The notes under the pieces are model-generated. The model worked only from the letters and a program-made list of their open reading frames with translations, was not told where the DNA came from and did not search any database. Shown one piece after another: positions 40,736-49,699 of a DNA stretch of 64,000 bases (within the stretch, counting starts at the first letter, position 1; each line of letters starts with the position of its first letter). The stretch spans positions 176,368 through 240,367 of the forward strand of contig NZ_LGYE01000002.1 of the NCBI RefSeq assembly GCF_001262495.1. The letters run 5' to 3'. Both the position numbers and the translations under genes were made by a program. Source of the stretch: Microbacterium sp. GCS4. Lineage in GTDB: Bacteria > Actinomycetota > Actinomycetes > Actinomycetales > Microbacteriaceae.

Positions 40736-41296
40736 GTGAACGTGATCTGGCGCACCCTCCTCGTCATCCTCGCCGCCCGCCGCCGTGTGCGCCGCGGCAA
40801 AGCCCTCGATCCCACGGCCGTCGGCACCGTGCGGCTCACCACCCTGCCGAGCGACATCGACATCCTGCGGCACATGAACAACGGCCGCTACCTGTCGCTG
40901 TTCGACCTCGGCCGCTGGGACCTGCTCATCCGCGCCGGCCTGTTCGACGCCATGAAGGAGAACGGCTGGTACGCGGTCGTGTCGAGCGAGACGGTCACGT
41001 TCCGCAAGTCGCTGCAGCTGTGGCAGCGCTTCGACGTGCAGACCCGGTTCATCGGCCATGACGAGAAGGCGGTCTTCATGGAGCATCGCGCGGTCGTGAA
41101 GGGCGAGGTCTACGCTCGGGCGATCGTGAGGGCGCGGATGCTGCGCCGCACCGGCGGCACCGTCAGCAACGAGGAGCTCTTCGCCGCTGTCGGCAAGCCC
41201 GAGGGCGTCCGCGAGATCGACGCGTGGGTGCACGACTGGGCCGCGGCCTCCGCGCTGCCGCCCGTGCGCACGCCCGCCCCGAGCGACTGGAGCTGA
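40736..41296 (+). CDS. Acyl-CoA thioesterase-like (hotdog fold) protein
   Basis: A 186-residue hotdog-fold protein (4HBT group) with SDIDILRHMNNGRYLSLFDLGRWDLL as the active-site helix region, and FRKSLQLWQRFDVQTRFIGHDEKAVFMEH. A hydrophobic N-terminal helix (VIWRTLLVILAA) may anchor it to the membrane. The GTG at 40736 is chosen because TACGAT lies 8 bp before it (leaderless) and homologues start close to this segment; GTG 40709 is the alternative. It probably hydrolyses acyl-CoA thioesters. The next gene starts 4 bp after its stop. Confidence 0.8.
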   Translation: MNVIWRTLLVILAARRRVRRGKALDPTAVGTVRLTTLPSDIDILRHMNNGRYLSLFDLGRWDLLIRAGLFDAMKENGWYAVVSSETVTFRKSLQLWQRFDVQTRFIGHDEKAVFMEHRAVVKGEVYARAIVRARMLRRTGGTVSNEELFAAVGKPEGVREIDAWVHDWAAASALPPVRTPAPSDWS

Positions 41297-41300
41297 CGCC

Positions 41301-42152
41301 GTGACGGATGCCGCGGGCCGGCGCCCCGGACGCACGCTCATCGTCGGCTGCGGGGCGCTCGGCACCGCGCTCGGGGAGCGTCTCATTGCGGGCGGGAACG
41401 AGGTCACCGCGATCCGGCGCGATGTCGCGGGGCTGCCGTCGGCGTTCGCGACGCTCGCGGCCGATCTGCGGCATCCGCTCTCCGCGTCGCTGCCGCGCTT
41501 CGAATCGGTCGTGATCACGCTGCCGCCGGGCATCGGCGGCGAGGGGTCGATCTACCCCGCGGCCCTCGCGCACATCGCGGAGGCGCTGCCAGCGACGCCC
41601 GAGCGGGTGCTGTTCGTGTCGTCGACGCGGGTGTTCGAGGGCTACACGGGCGAGAGCTTCGGCGGCGACGGCGGACGCGCGCCGCTCACCGAGAACGACG
41701 AGCCGCGCCCGACATCCGAGCGCGGAGAGGCGCTGATCGACGGCGAACGACGCGCGATCGACCTGCTGGGCGCCGTGATCGTGCGCCCGGCCGGCATCTA
41801 CGGCCCCGGGCGCGACTCCCTGATCCGCCGGGTGCGCGAGGGCGCGCCCGTCGACCACGAGCGCCGCACCAACCGCATCCACGAGCACGACCTGGTGCGC
41901 CTGCTGGAGGTGCTGCTGCGGGCCGAGGCGCCGCCCGCTCTCGTGCACGCGATCGATCAGGAACCCGTTCAGCTCGGTGAGGTCGTGGCGCACATCGCGG
42001 CGCGGCTGGGTGCCGCGGTCCCGCCGCAGACCGAGGGGGATGCCGGCGGCGGAACGGTGCTCAACGGGGCTCGCGCCCACGCGCTGCTCGGCGAGCTCGC
42101 CTATCCGACGTTCCGCGAGGGCTACGACGCGATGCTCGACGCCCGCGCGTGA
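41301..42152 (+). CDS. NAD(P)-binding SDR/epimerase-like protein (YeeZ type)
   Basis: A 283-residue Rossmann protein with VGCGALGTALGERLI (15-29), FVSSTRVFEGYTGESF and IVRPAGIYGPGRDSLIRR, as in the atypical extended SDRs related to E. coli YeeZ. The usual YxxxK pair is absent from its place (SERGEALIDGERRA), so dehydrogenase activity is doubtful. GTG start, 4 bp after the thioesterase, apparently the same operon. Function unknown. Confidence 0.78.
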   Translation: MTDAAGRRPGRTLIVGCGALGTALGERLIAGGNEVTAIRRDVAGLPSAFATLAADLRHPLSASLPRFESVVITLPPGIGGEGSIYPAALAHIAEALPATPERVLFVSSTRVFEGYTGESFGGDGGRAPLTENDEPRPTSERGEALIDGERRAIDLLGAVIVRPAGIYGPGRDSLIRRVREGAPVDHERRTNRIHEHDLVRLLEVLLRAEAPPALVHAIDQEPVQLGEVVAHIAARLGAAVPPQTEGDAGGGTVLNGARAHALLGELAYPTFREGYDAMLDARA

Positions 42153-42196
42153 TCCTCCCCGCCTGATCCCCGCGCTTCCCGCGGCGCGAGCGTAGA

Positions 42197-42227
42197 TATG
42201 CGCATACCTTCGCGCAAGCGCTTGCGC
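42197..42227. promoter_or_regulatory. LacI-type operator GCGCAAGCGCTTGCGC with adjacent TATGCGCATA palindrome
   Basis: A perfect 16-bp palindrome at 42212-42227, preceded by a perfect 10-bp palindrome at 42197-42206. It lies 68 bp before the fused ABC gene. The same AAGCGCTT core is repeated upstream of the frcBCAK-like operon at 51857-51890. Confidence 0.75.
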
Positions 42228-42294
42228 ATACGAATTCAAACGCGGGAACATTCCTCGGTCGCTCGATTCCACAACGACGTGAGGAGACGCCACC

Positions 42295-44871
42295 ATGAGC
42301 ACCGAACCACACTCGGAGATCGCCGAGAACCCGCGCACCGACCCGCCCGATCACGCCACCGTGCTGGTGGCCGACCATCTCGCGAAGATCTACGGCTCGA
42401 CGATCGCCGTCTCCGACCTCAGCCTCACTCTGCGACGCGGCGAGGTCCTCGCCCTGGTCGGCGAGAACGGGGCGGGGAAGAGCACGTGCGTCAAGATGAT
42501 CGGCGGCGTGGTCCGCCCGGATGCCGGCGTCATCACCCTGCGCGGCGAAGAGGTGACTTTCGACGGCCCCCGGGATGCACAGCGGCAGGGCATCGCCGTC
42601 GTGCACCAGCATCCGGGCCTCTTCCCCGATCTGTCCATCGCGGAGAACATCTTCGCCGGCAGGCCGCTGCGCACCAAGGCCGGACTGCTCGACAACCGGG
42701 CCATGGAGGACGAGGCGAAGCGACTGACGGCCGAGCTCGGTCTCGACCGCGATCCGACCACTCCCGTCGGACGCCTGCGCATCTCGGAGCAGCAGCTCGT
42801 CGAGATCGCCCGAGCGCTGTCGATCGACGCCGCGGTGCTGATCCTCGATGAGCCCACCGCCGCGCTCACCACGAGCGAGGTCGACAACCTCTTCACCGTG
42901 ATCGACACCCTCAAGGCACGCGACGTGGCACTCCTGTTCGTCGGGCACCGGATGGAGGAGATCTTCCGCATCGCGACCCGCATCACGGTCATGCGCGACG
43001 GCGGCTACATCGCCACCGTCGAAACCGCGCAGACCGCGGAAGACGAGATCATCCGGATGATGGTCGGTCGGGAACTCGCCGAGCCCCTCGTTCGCGAACC
43101 CGTGACCCCCGGTCCCGTCGTCCTCGAGCTGGAGGACCTGAGTGCGAAGGGTTCCTTCGAGGACGTCTCGCTCACCGTGCGCGCCGGAGAGATCGTCGGT
43201 ATCGCGGGCCTCGTGGGAAGCGGGCGCACCGAGGTAGCGCGAGCCGTGTTCGGCGTCGATCGCCCGGACTCGGGTCGGATACGCCTGGGCGGTTCTTCTG
43301 TTCGCATCCGCTCCGCCGCGCAGGCGATCGAGCTCGGCATCGCCTACGTCTCAGAGGACCGGCGGGGGCAGAGTCTCGTGGAGGACTTCTCGATCCTCGA
43401 CAACGCCACCCTCCCGGTCATCGGCTCGTCGACCAGGGTGGGACTCATCAGTCGGCGTCTCGAGCTCGACCGCGTCGCCGGGGCTCTCGACAGGATGCGC
43501 CTGCGATTCCAGAGCTATCTCCAGCCCGTAGCCACCCTCTCGGGCGGCAACCAGCAGAAGGTGGTGCTCGCGAAGTGGCTCGCGACGAACCCTCGACTGC
43601 TCATCCTCGACGAGCCCACCCAGGGCGTCGACGTGAACGCGAAGGCCGAAGTGCACCGCATCATCGGCGAGCTCGCCTCCCAGGGCATCGCGATCCTGCT
43701 CATCTCCTCGGACATGCCCGAGCTGCTCGCCCTCGCCGACCGCGTCGTCGTCATGCAGCACGGCCGTCTCGTCGCGTCCTTCGACGGTGACGCGATCGAC
43801 CAGTTCGACATCGGCCGCGCCGCGACCGGAACGGTCTCCACGGTCCCCTCGGCCACGACCACGACGGCGGAGAAGCGCATCACGCGCCTGCAGACCGGCC
43901 GCGCCCTGTCGTGGCTGCTTCGCCAGCGCGAGATCGGACTGCTCGTCGCCCTCGCCGTGGTGATCGTGCCCCTCAGCCTGCTCAACACCAACTTCTACAG
44001 CCCGTCGAACATCGCCGACCTCGGCATCTACTCGTCGCTCCTGGGGATCGTCGCGCTGGGCCAGATGCTCGTGATCCTGACCAGGAACATCGACCTGTCG
44101 GTCGCCAGCACTCTCGCCCTCTCCGCATACTGCGCCGCGGCGACGATGAGAGCTCTTCCCGACGCCACCCCTCTGCTCGGCATCGCCGTCGCGCTGGTCG
44201 TCGGTCTCGCCTGCGGCGCGCTCAACGGCGTGCTGGTGGCCTACGGCGGTGTGCCCTCCATCGTCACCACCCTGGGGACGCTGGCGATCTACCGCGGTCT
44301 CCTGTCTGTGATCTCTTCGGGCGACAGGGTCAAACCGGACGACGTCAGCGACGACTGGCTCGGATGGACGCGCGCCCATCCCCTCGGCATCCCTCTCATC
44401 GTGCTGATCGCCGTGCTCGTGGTGGTGACCGCGATCGTGGTGACCACGTCCACGAGAGCAGGACGCGAGGTCTACTACGTGGGCTCCAACCGGGACGGCG
44501 CCGAACTCATCGGCATCGACGCCCGCCGACGCACCTTCGCGGTGTTCGCGGGATCCGGCCTTCTCGCCGGCCTCACCGGGTCGATGTGGGCGTCCTGGTA
44601 CCCCTACGTCGACGGCCAGGTCGCGATCGGGCTCGAGACGCTCGTGATCGCGGGCGTCGTCGTCGGCGGCGTCGCCCTGCGCGGAGGCTCGGGCACCGTG
44701 ATCGGCGTCGTGATCGGCACAGTCGGCCTGCTCACCATCCGCAAGGTGCTGACGATCGCCGGGGTCTCCGACCAGTACCTGCAGGCCGTGTACGGACTCG
44801 CGATCATCGTCGCGGTCACCGCGGATGCGGTGCTGATGCGCCGCTCGACCCGCACCGGAGGTGTGCGATGA
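42295..44871 (+). CDS. Fused ABC transporter: tandem ATPase plus permease (rhamnose-type)
   Basis: 858 residues. Residues 20-515 form a complete RbsA/RhaT-like double ATPase (Walker A GENGAGKS at 56-63, Walker B LILDEPTAA; second domain LSGGNQQKVVLAKWL and LLILDEPTQGVD). After a Thr-rich linker (about 515-540), residues 540-858 are a full RbsC-type permease with GQMLVILTRNIDLSVAS and GGVALRGGSGTVIG. In related systems these are two genes; here one frame runs through with no stop. GAGGAGA precedes the ATG. It overlaps the second permease gene by 4 bp. The layout ATPase-permease-permease-binding protein matches RhaTPQS. Confidence 0.88.
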   Translation: MSTEPHSEIAENPRTDPPDHATVLVADHLAKIYGSTIAVSDLSLTLRRGEVLALVGENGAGKSTCVKMIGGVVRPDAGVITLRGEEVTFDGPRDAQRQGIAVVHQHPGLFPDLSIAENIFAGRPLRTKAGLLDNRAMEDEAKRLTAELGLDRDPTTPVGRLRISEQQLVEIARALSIDAAVLILDEPTAALTTSEVDNLFTVIDTLKARDVALLFVGHRMEEIFRIATRITVMRDGGYIATVETAQTAEDEIIRMMVGRELAEPLVREPVTPGPVVLELEDLSAKGSFEDVSLTVRAGEIVGIAGLVGSGRTEVARAVFGVDRPDSGRIRLGGSSVRIRSAAQAIELGIAYVSEDRRGQSLVEDFSILDNATLPVIGSSTRVGLISRRLELDRVAGALDRMRLRFQSYLQPVATLSGGNQQKVVLAKWLATNPRLLILDEPTQGVDVNAKAEVHRIIGELASQGIAILLISSDMPELLALADRVVVMQHGRLVASFDGDAIDQFDIGRAATGTVSTVPSATTTTAEKRITRLQTGRALSWLLRQREIGLLVALAVVIVPLSLLNTNFYSPSNIADLGIYSSLLGIVALGQMLVILTRNIDLSVASTLALSAYCAAATMRALPDATPLLGIAVALVVGLACGALNGVLVAYGGVPSIVTTLGTLAIYRGLLSVISSGDRVKPDDVSDDWLGWTRAHPLGIPLIVLIAVLVVVTAIVVTTSTRAGREVYYVGSNRDGAELIGIDARRRTFAVFAGSGLLAGLTGSMWASWYPYVDGQVAIGLETLVIAGVVVGGVALRGGSGTVIGVVIGTVGLLTIRKVLTIAGVSDQYLQAVYGLAIIVAVTADAVLMRRSTRTGGVR

Positions 44872-45923
44872 ACCTCACCGTCCCCTGGCGCGAGCGCCTG
44901 CTGTCGTGGGAGTGGCTGCTCGGCGCGTTCGCGATCGCCGTGCTCGTCTACGCCTGCATCGCGACGCCCGGCTTCGCCGACGCCTACAACCTGGAGTCGT
45001 CGGTGGCGCGGATGGCCCCCAAAGCGCTGCTCGTGCTGCCGCTGGTCCTACTCGTCATCGCGCGGGAGATCGACATCTCGGTCGCGAGCATCGCCGGGCT
45101 CTCCGGGATCGTTTTCGGGATGCTGTACCAGTCCGGTGTGCCGCTCTGGCCGGCGGTACTGGGAGCCCTCGTCGTCGGCGGCGCCTGCGGCACGATCAAC
45201 GCGATACTCGTCGCCCTCCTGCGACTGCCGTCGCTCATCGTCACACTCGGCACGCTCGCCCTGTTCCGGGGGCTCTGCTACGTCCTCGTCGGCGGAACGC
45301 CGATCTCTGCGGTCCCGCCCGAGCTGATCGACTTCTCGTACGGACTGGTGCCGGGAACGGTGGTCCCGACCGCGATCGTCCCGTTCGTCGTCCTGGCTGC
45401 CGCGACTGCGGTGATCCTGCATCGGATGCCCTTCGGGCGCCGCGTGTACGCCATCGGGGGGAACCCCGACACCGCCCGGTACGCCGGCGTGCGCACCACT
45501 CGGATGCTGATCACGATGTTCATCGCCTCCGGCGTCGTGGCGGCGCTGGCGGGTGTGATCCAGGTCGGGCTCACGTCGTCGGCCACGCCCGACGGCATGA
45601 TCGGGTTCGAGCTCGACGCCCTCACCGTGGTCTTCCTCGGCGGTGTCAGCTTCCTCGGCGGCAGGGGCAAGATCTCTGGCGTGCTGTGGGCGCTGGTCGT
45701 CGTGATCGTGGTTCGCAGCATGCTGCAGCTGCAGAACGTCGGCGCCTTCGGGCAGGCCGCGGTGATCGGCGTCATCCTCATCGCCTCCCTTCTTCTCGCC
45801 GACACCGTGTCGCGAGTCGCCCGGTCGCGCGCCACGGCATCGGCTCGGGCATCCCGTTCGTCGGTCCCGACCGGCGACGGGGACACCACCACTGGTTCAG
45901 CAAAGGAGCACCACAATGCATAA
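44868..45923 (+). CDS. Second permease of the rhamnose-type ABC transporter
   Basis: A 351-residue inner-membrane protein with about ten helices and the family motifs REIDISVASIAG and LRLPSLIVTLGTLALFRGL, GGVSFLGGRGKISG. A hydrophilic Ser/Thr tail follows. It starts within the end of the fused gene (ATGA) and runs 8 bp into the binding-protein gene. With the permease half of the fusion it would form a heterodimeric channel, as in RhaP/RhaQ or LsrC/LsrD. Confidence 0.9.
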   Translation: MNLTVPWRERLLSWEWLLGAFAIAVLVYACIATPGFADAYNLESSVARMAPKALLVLPLVLLVIAREIDISVASIAGLSGIVFGMLYQSGVPLWPAVLGALVVGGACGTINAILVALLRLPSLIVTLGTLALFRGLCYVLVGGTPISAVPPELIDFSYGLVPGTVVPTAIVPFVVLAAATAVILHRMPFGRRVYAIGGNPDTARYAGVRTTRMLITMFIASGVVAALAGVIQVGLTSSATPDGMIGFELDALTVVFLGGVSFLGGRGKISGVLWALVVVIVVRSMLQLQNVGAFGQAAVIGVILIASLLLADTVSRVARSRATASARASRSSVPTGDGDTTTGSAKEHHNA

Positions 45924-46977
45924 GTCCGTCCGCACCGCCGCGTTCGTCGGCATCCTCGGCCTCGCCTCCGCGTCGATCGCCCTCACCGGTTGCTCGGGAT
46001 CGACGAGCATCGACGCCGGATCCGGCGCACCGGCCGCCGATTCCTGCACTGATGGCCCCATCACGATCGGCATCATCCCCAAGCTCGGCGACGACCCGTA
46101 CATGACCACCGTGCGCGACGGTGCCGAGGCTGCGGCCGAGGATCTCGGAGAGGGCGATGAGATCGTCTACACCTCGCCGAGCGAGGCGACCGGTGCCGCG
46201 CAGATCCCGTTCGTCCAGCAGCTGATCTCTCAGGGCGTCGACGTCATCGCGATCTCCGGCAGCGACCTGGACGGCGCGGCCGCCGAGCTCAAGAAGGCTC
46301 AGGAACGCGGCATCAAAGTCGTGTCGTTCGACTCCGACGTCGCCTCCGACGCCCGCAGCATCTTCGTGAACCAGGCCGAGACGTCGGAGCTCGGCACCAA
46401 GATGCTCGACAGCATGAGCGAGCTGGTCGACGGCGAAGGTCAGTTCGCCGTGCTCTCGTCGACGCAGACCGCGGTGAACCAGAACGCCTGGATCGCGGAC
46501 ATCCGCTCACGGATCTCCGCGGACCCCGCCTTCGCCGGGCTCGACCTCGTCGACGTGGTCTACGGCGAGGAGAAGGCCGACGTGAGCGCGAACCGCGCGA
46601 AGGAGCTGGTGACGAAGTACCCCGATCTCAAGGGCATCATCATCCCTGCGGGGATCTCGCTCCCCGCGGCGGCGACCGCGCTGGATGAGTCCGGCGACCT
46701 CGGGCGCGTCAAGCTCACCGGCCTCGCGCCGGCATCGCTGATCAGCGACTACATTTCCAGCGGCGACGTGCAGGACATCTGGTGGAACGTCACCGACCTC
46801 GGTCGTCTGACCTTCGCGACGGCCAAGGCCCTCGCGTCGTGCACGACGACGGGCGCCGTCGGGGAGACGTATGACGCAGGGGACCTGGGCACCTACACCG
46901 TCGGCGACGACGGTGTCGTGATCCTCGGCCCGGCGACCGTCGTCACGCCGGAGAACGTCGACGAGTTCGCGTTCTGA
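45916..46977 (+). CDS. Substrate-binding lipoprotein, rhamnose-type (RhaS-like)
   Basis: A 353-residue lipoprotein with lipobox LTGC (C26). The mature part begins ITIGIIPKLGDDPYMTTVRDG and ends GEYTVG-like (LGTYTVGDDGVVILGPATV), features I associate with RhaS rhamnose-binding proteins; LsrB (AI-2) is related. It lies 8 bp inside the upstream permease gene and is followed by a strong terminator. No rhamnose isomerase or kinase is in the window, so rhamnose is the best guess rather than proven. Confidence 0.85.
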   Translation: MHKSVRTAAFVGILGLASASIALTGCSGSTSIDAGSGAPAADSCTDGPITIGIIPKLGDDPYMTTVRDGAEAAAEDLGEGDEIVYTSPSEATGAAQIPFVQQLISQGVDVIAISGSDLDGAAAELKKAQERGIKVVSFDSDVASDARSIFVNQAETSELGTKMLDSMSELVDGEGQFAVLSSTQTAVNQNAWIADIRSRISADPAFAGLDLVDVVYGEEKADVSANRAKELVTKYPDLKGIIIPAGISLPAAATALDESGDLGRVKLTGLAPASLISDYISSGDVQDIWWNVTDLGRLTFATAKALASCTTTGAVGETYDAGDLGTYTVGDDGVVILGPATVVTPENVDEFAF

Positions 46978-46982
46978 GCCCA

Positions 46983-47019
46983 GGGGGTGGCGGGTCGAGC
47001 GAAGCGACCCGCCACCCCC
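46983..47019 (+). terminator. Terminator after the rhamnose-type operon
   Basis: A 15-bp perfect stem (GGGGGTGGCGGGTCG at 46983-46997 with its complement at 47005-47019) and loop AGCGAAG. It begins 6 bp after the stop and separates the ABC operon from the LacI gene. Confidence 0.85.
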
Positions 47020-47103
47020 GTCCGCGGCGAGCGCAGTGCCCGGCCTCTGATGATCGGGCCTACTCTGATCGAAAATCCGCTCGCACCGACCGAGAGGGGC
47101 GCC

Positions 47104-48117
47104 ATGGTGACCATGATCGATGTCGCGCGACTGGCCGGCGTCTCGCAGAGCACCGTGTCGCACGTGATCAACAAGACGCGGCGGATCGCTCCCGAGACGG
47201 AGAAGCGCGTGCTCGACGCCATCGAGGCCACCGGGTATGTCAACGACGGAGTGGCCCGGTCGCTGCGCACCGGTCGCACCGGCACCGTGGGCCTCGCCGC
47301 CTCGGCGCTGTCGAACCCCTACTTCGCGGACGTGGTGCACATGATCGAGCAGACCGTCAGCGCTGAGGGCCTGACGCTGGTCCTCGTCGACACGCACGAC
47401 GAACCCGAACGGGAGGTGCGCAGCATCCGCGAACTGCTCTCGCGCCGACCGGACGGCGTGATCATCGCCCCCAGCGCGAGTCCGGCCCGAGCTTTCTCCC
47501 TCCTGGCACGCCGGGGTGTTCCCGCCGTCGCGCTCGACCGCATCCCGAGGACGACGCTCGCCCCCACTTTCGACTCCATCGGGGTGGAGAACACCGAGTC
47601 GACGGCCGCCCTCGTCGCTCACGTCGTCGCGCGCGGGCATCGCCGGATCGGCTTCGTCGCCCCGAGGCGCGGTCTCAGCACCACCGAGGAGCGAATAGCC
47701 GGCTATCGGCTCGGGTTGCAGCGTGCCGGTATCGACGCCGACTCGCGGCTCGTCGTCTCGTCCGACCCCGACCCCGATCGCCTCGAGGAGACGGTCGCCA
47801 CTCTGCTCGGCACGCGGCCCCGGCCCACGGCGCTCATCGTCGGGAACAACCAGCTCACGATCGAGACGATGCGGGTGCTGCGCGATCTCGGAGTCGTCGT
47901 GCCCGACGATCTCAGCATCGCCGCGTTCGACGACTTCCGGTGGGCGGATCTGTTCGCCCCGCGTCTGACCGCGATCCGCCAGCCGGTGGAGATGCTGGGT
48001 CGCGGTGCCGCGCAGCTCCTTCTCTCGCGACTACGCGACCCGCACCTGCGCTCACGATCGGTGACGTTGCCGACCACCCTTCAGATCAGGGACTCGGTCG
48101 CCCCCGCCGTGCGCTGA
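47104..48117 (+). CDS. LacI-family regulator, probably of the rhamnose-type operon
   Basis: A 337-residue regulator with helix-turn-helix MIDVARLAGVSQSTVSHVIN (4-23), a hinge, and an effector domain ending FDDFRWADLFAPRLTAIRQP. The ATG at 47104 follows GAGAGGGG; longer in-frame starts would add nonfamily sequence. It is paralogous to the LacI at 51.9 kb: both share the DDFxWADLF.P.LT segment and a TVSHV recognition helix. It follows the transporter operon after a terminator, so it has its own promoter. It probably senses a derivative of the transported sugar. Confidence 0.9.
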   Translation: MVTMIDVARLAGVSQSTVSHVINKTRRIAPETEKRVLDAIEATGYVNDGVARSLRTGRTGTVGLAASALSNPYFADVVHMIEQTVSAEGLTLVLVDTHDEPEREVRSIRELLSRRPDGVIIAPSASPARAFSLLARRGVPAVALDRIPRTTLAPTFDSIGVENTESTAALVAHVVARGHRRIGFVAPRRGLSTTEERIAGYRLGLQRAGIDADSRLVVSSDPDPDRLEETVATLLGTRPRPTALIVGNNQLTIETMRVLRDLGVVVPDDLSIAAFDDFRWADLFAPRLTAIRQPVEMLGRGAAQLLLSRLRDPHLRSRSVTLPTTLQIRDSVAPAVR

Positions 48118-48172
48118 GCGGGAGCCGCGCCGACTCCGGACGAGAGGGACGGCTTGGCCGCGGACCCCGACC

Positions 48173-48892
48173 TCACCGTCGAACGATGCGCACGATCAGA
48201 TCCGCGCGCCCCGCGGTGTCGGCGACGACCTCGGCGTTGCGCTGATCACTGCCGAACGACCTGACCCGCGCGACCTCGGGCGTCAGGCCGAAGCGCTCGT
48301 GCCGCGCGATGAGCTGCGCGAGTCGCTGATCCTCATCCGTCGCGAGGAACCACATCTCGTCCACCAGCGCACGCACGTCCCTCCACGGCCGTTCCTGCAA
48401 CAGCAGATAGTTGCCCTCGGTCACGACGAGTGGGACATCGGACCGCACCGGGATGGAGGACCCCACCGGCTCCTCCAGGTCACGGCGGAACTCGGGAGCG
48501 TAGACGATCCCGTCAGCTCCGTCTGCCGCCTCCCACGGCTGGTCGCGGATGCGTCGCATCAGAGCCAGGTACCCCCAGGCGTCGAACGTGTCGTCCGCGC
48601 CTTTGCGCCCCTGCATCCCGAGTTCCCGGAGTCGGGACCCGGAGAGATGGAAGCCGTCCATCGGCACTCTGACCGCGGCGGCCGCCCCCAGAGCCTCCAC
48701 GATGTGCTCCGCGAGCGTGGATTTCCCGGCCCCGGGGGCCCCGGCGATGCCGAGGATGCTCCGGCGCCCCGGCACACACAGGGACCTGGCCCGTTCGACG
48801 AGCTCCTCGACGGTCGCCTCCCACATCGACGGCATCCGTTCGTCCCTCCTGATGCTGCGCGGTCGCTCCGCCCGATCGCGTCTCGACGTCAC
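48173..48892 (-). CDS. P-loop sugar/nucleoside kinase (FrcK-like)
   Basis: A 239-residue kinase of the uridine kinase/pantothenate kinase/phosphoribulokinase-like group. Walker A is GAPGAGKST (51-59), MDGFHL (around 78) is the characteristic Walker B-like motif and VVTEGNYLLL follows. In Sinorhizobium the fructose ABC operon frcBCA ends with the homologous kinase frcK, the same gene order found here. It would phosphorylate the imported sugar. The GTG start overlaps the ATPase stop by 4 bp. Nucleoside kinase activity is the alternative. Confidence 0.83.
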   Translation of the reverse strand: MTSRRDRAERPRSIRRDERMPSMWEATVEELVERARSLCVPGRRSILGIAGAPGAGKSTLAEHIVEALGAAAAVRVPMDGFHLSGSRLRELGMQGRKGADDTFDAWGYLALMRRIRDQPWEAADGADGIVYAPEFRRDLEEPVGSSIPVRSDVPLVVTEGNYLLLQERPWRDVRALVDEMWFLATDEDQRLAQLIARHERFGLTPEVARVRSFGSDQRNAEVVADTAGRADLIVRIVRR

Positions 48893-49689
48893 GCCCCACC
48901 TGCGGCCTCGAGGTCGGTCGGGCGCTCGGCGCCCGTCATCAGGGCGACGACCTCCGACATGGAGCGCGCCTTCGGATCGACGACACCTGCGCGCCGGCCG
49001 AGGCGGTGGATGTGGATCCGGTCCGCGACCTCGAACACGTGCGGCATGTCGTGACTGATCAGGACGACGGGGATCCCCCGGTCCCGGATCGTCTTGATCA
49101 GCTCGATCACCTGACCCGATTCGCGGACCCCCAGGGCCGCGGTCGGCTCATCCATGATGATGACCCCCTTGCCGAACGCCGCCGCGCGGGAGACGGCCAC
49201 CCCCTGCCGCTGCCCTCCCGACAGGTCCTCGACGGCCTGGGTGACCGACGTGATGCCGATCTTCAGATCGTCGAGGTGACTCTTCGCCTCAGCACGCATC
49301 GCCGGGGCGTCCAGACGGCGGAAGAGGGTCCCCATGATCCCCTTTCTGCGCACCTCCCGCCCCAGGAAGAGATTCGAGGCGATGTCCAGAGCCGGGATCA
49401 CGGCCAGGTCCTGGTACACCGTCTCGATGCCGTGCGCCCTCGCGTCTCCGGTGCTGCGGAACGTCACAGCCTCACCCCCCATCCGGATCTCCCCCTGATC
49501 CGGGATGATCGCGCCGGCGAGAGCCTTGATGAGACTCGACTTGCCTGCGCCGTTGTCGCCGATGACGGCGAGCACCTCGCCCCGACGGAGGTCGAAGTCC
49601 GCTCCGTTGATCGCGGTGACGCTGCCATACCGCTTGACGAGTCCTCGCGCCTGCAGCGCGAGCGTCTCAGTGGTGGTCTGTCCGCTCAT
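48889..49689 (-). CDS. Sugar ABC transporter ATP-binding protein, single domain (FrcA-like)
   Basis: A 266-residue ATPase with one nucleotide-binding domain: Walker A GDNGAGKS (44-51), signature LSGGQRQGVAVSRA and Walker B VIIMDEPTAALG, H-loop LISHDM. The single-domain form (versus about 500 residues for RbsA) is the FrcA arrangement, where two copies make the dimer. It sits 10 bp after the permease gene and overlaps the kinase gene. Confidence 0.92.
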   Translation of the reverse strand: MSGQTTTETLALQARGLVKRYGSVTAINGADFDLRRGEVLAVIGDNGAGKSSLIKALAGAIIPDQGEIRMGGEAVTFRSTGDARAHGIETVYQDLAVIPALDIASNLFLGREVRRKGIMGTLFRRLDAPAMRAEAKSHLDDLKIGITSVTQAVEDLSGGQRQGVAVSRAAAFGKGVIIMDEPTAALGVRESGQVIELIKTIRDRGIPVVLISHDMPHVFEVADRIHIHRLGRRAGVVDPKARSMSEVVALMTGAERPTDLEAAGGA

Positions 49690-49699
49690 GTCCGGCTCC

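Noticed and set aside
43850..43920. Frameshift or assembly artefact creating the ABC fusion
   Set aside because: The frame stays open with normal codon use across the linker, the permease half has no separate ribosome site and start, and the next gene overlaps as expected. Read data would still be decisive.
45916..46977. AI-2 (LsrB-type) binding protein
   Set aside because: The operon layout fits Lsr as well, but the C-terminal LGTYTVGDDGVVILGP segment looks like RhaS and no lsrK/lsrF genes accompany it.
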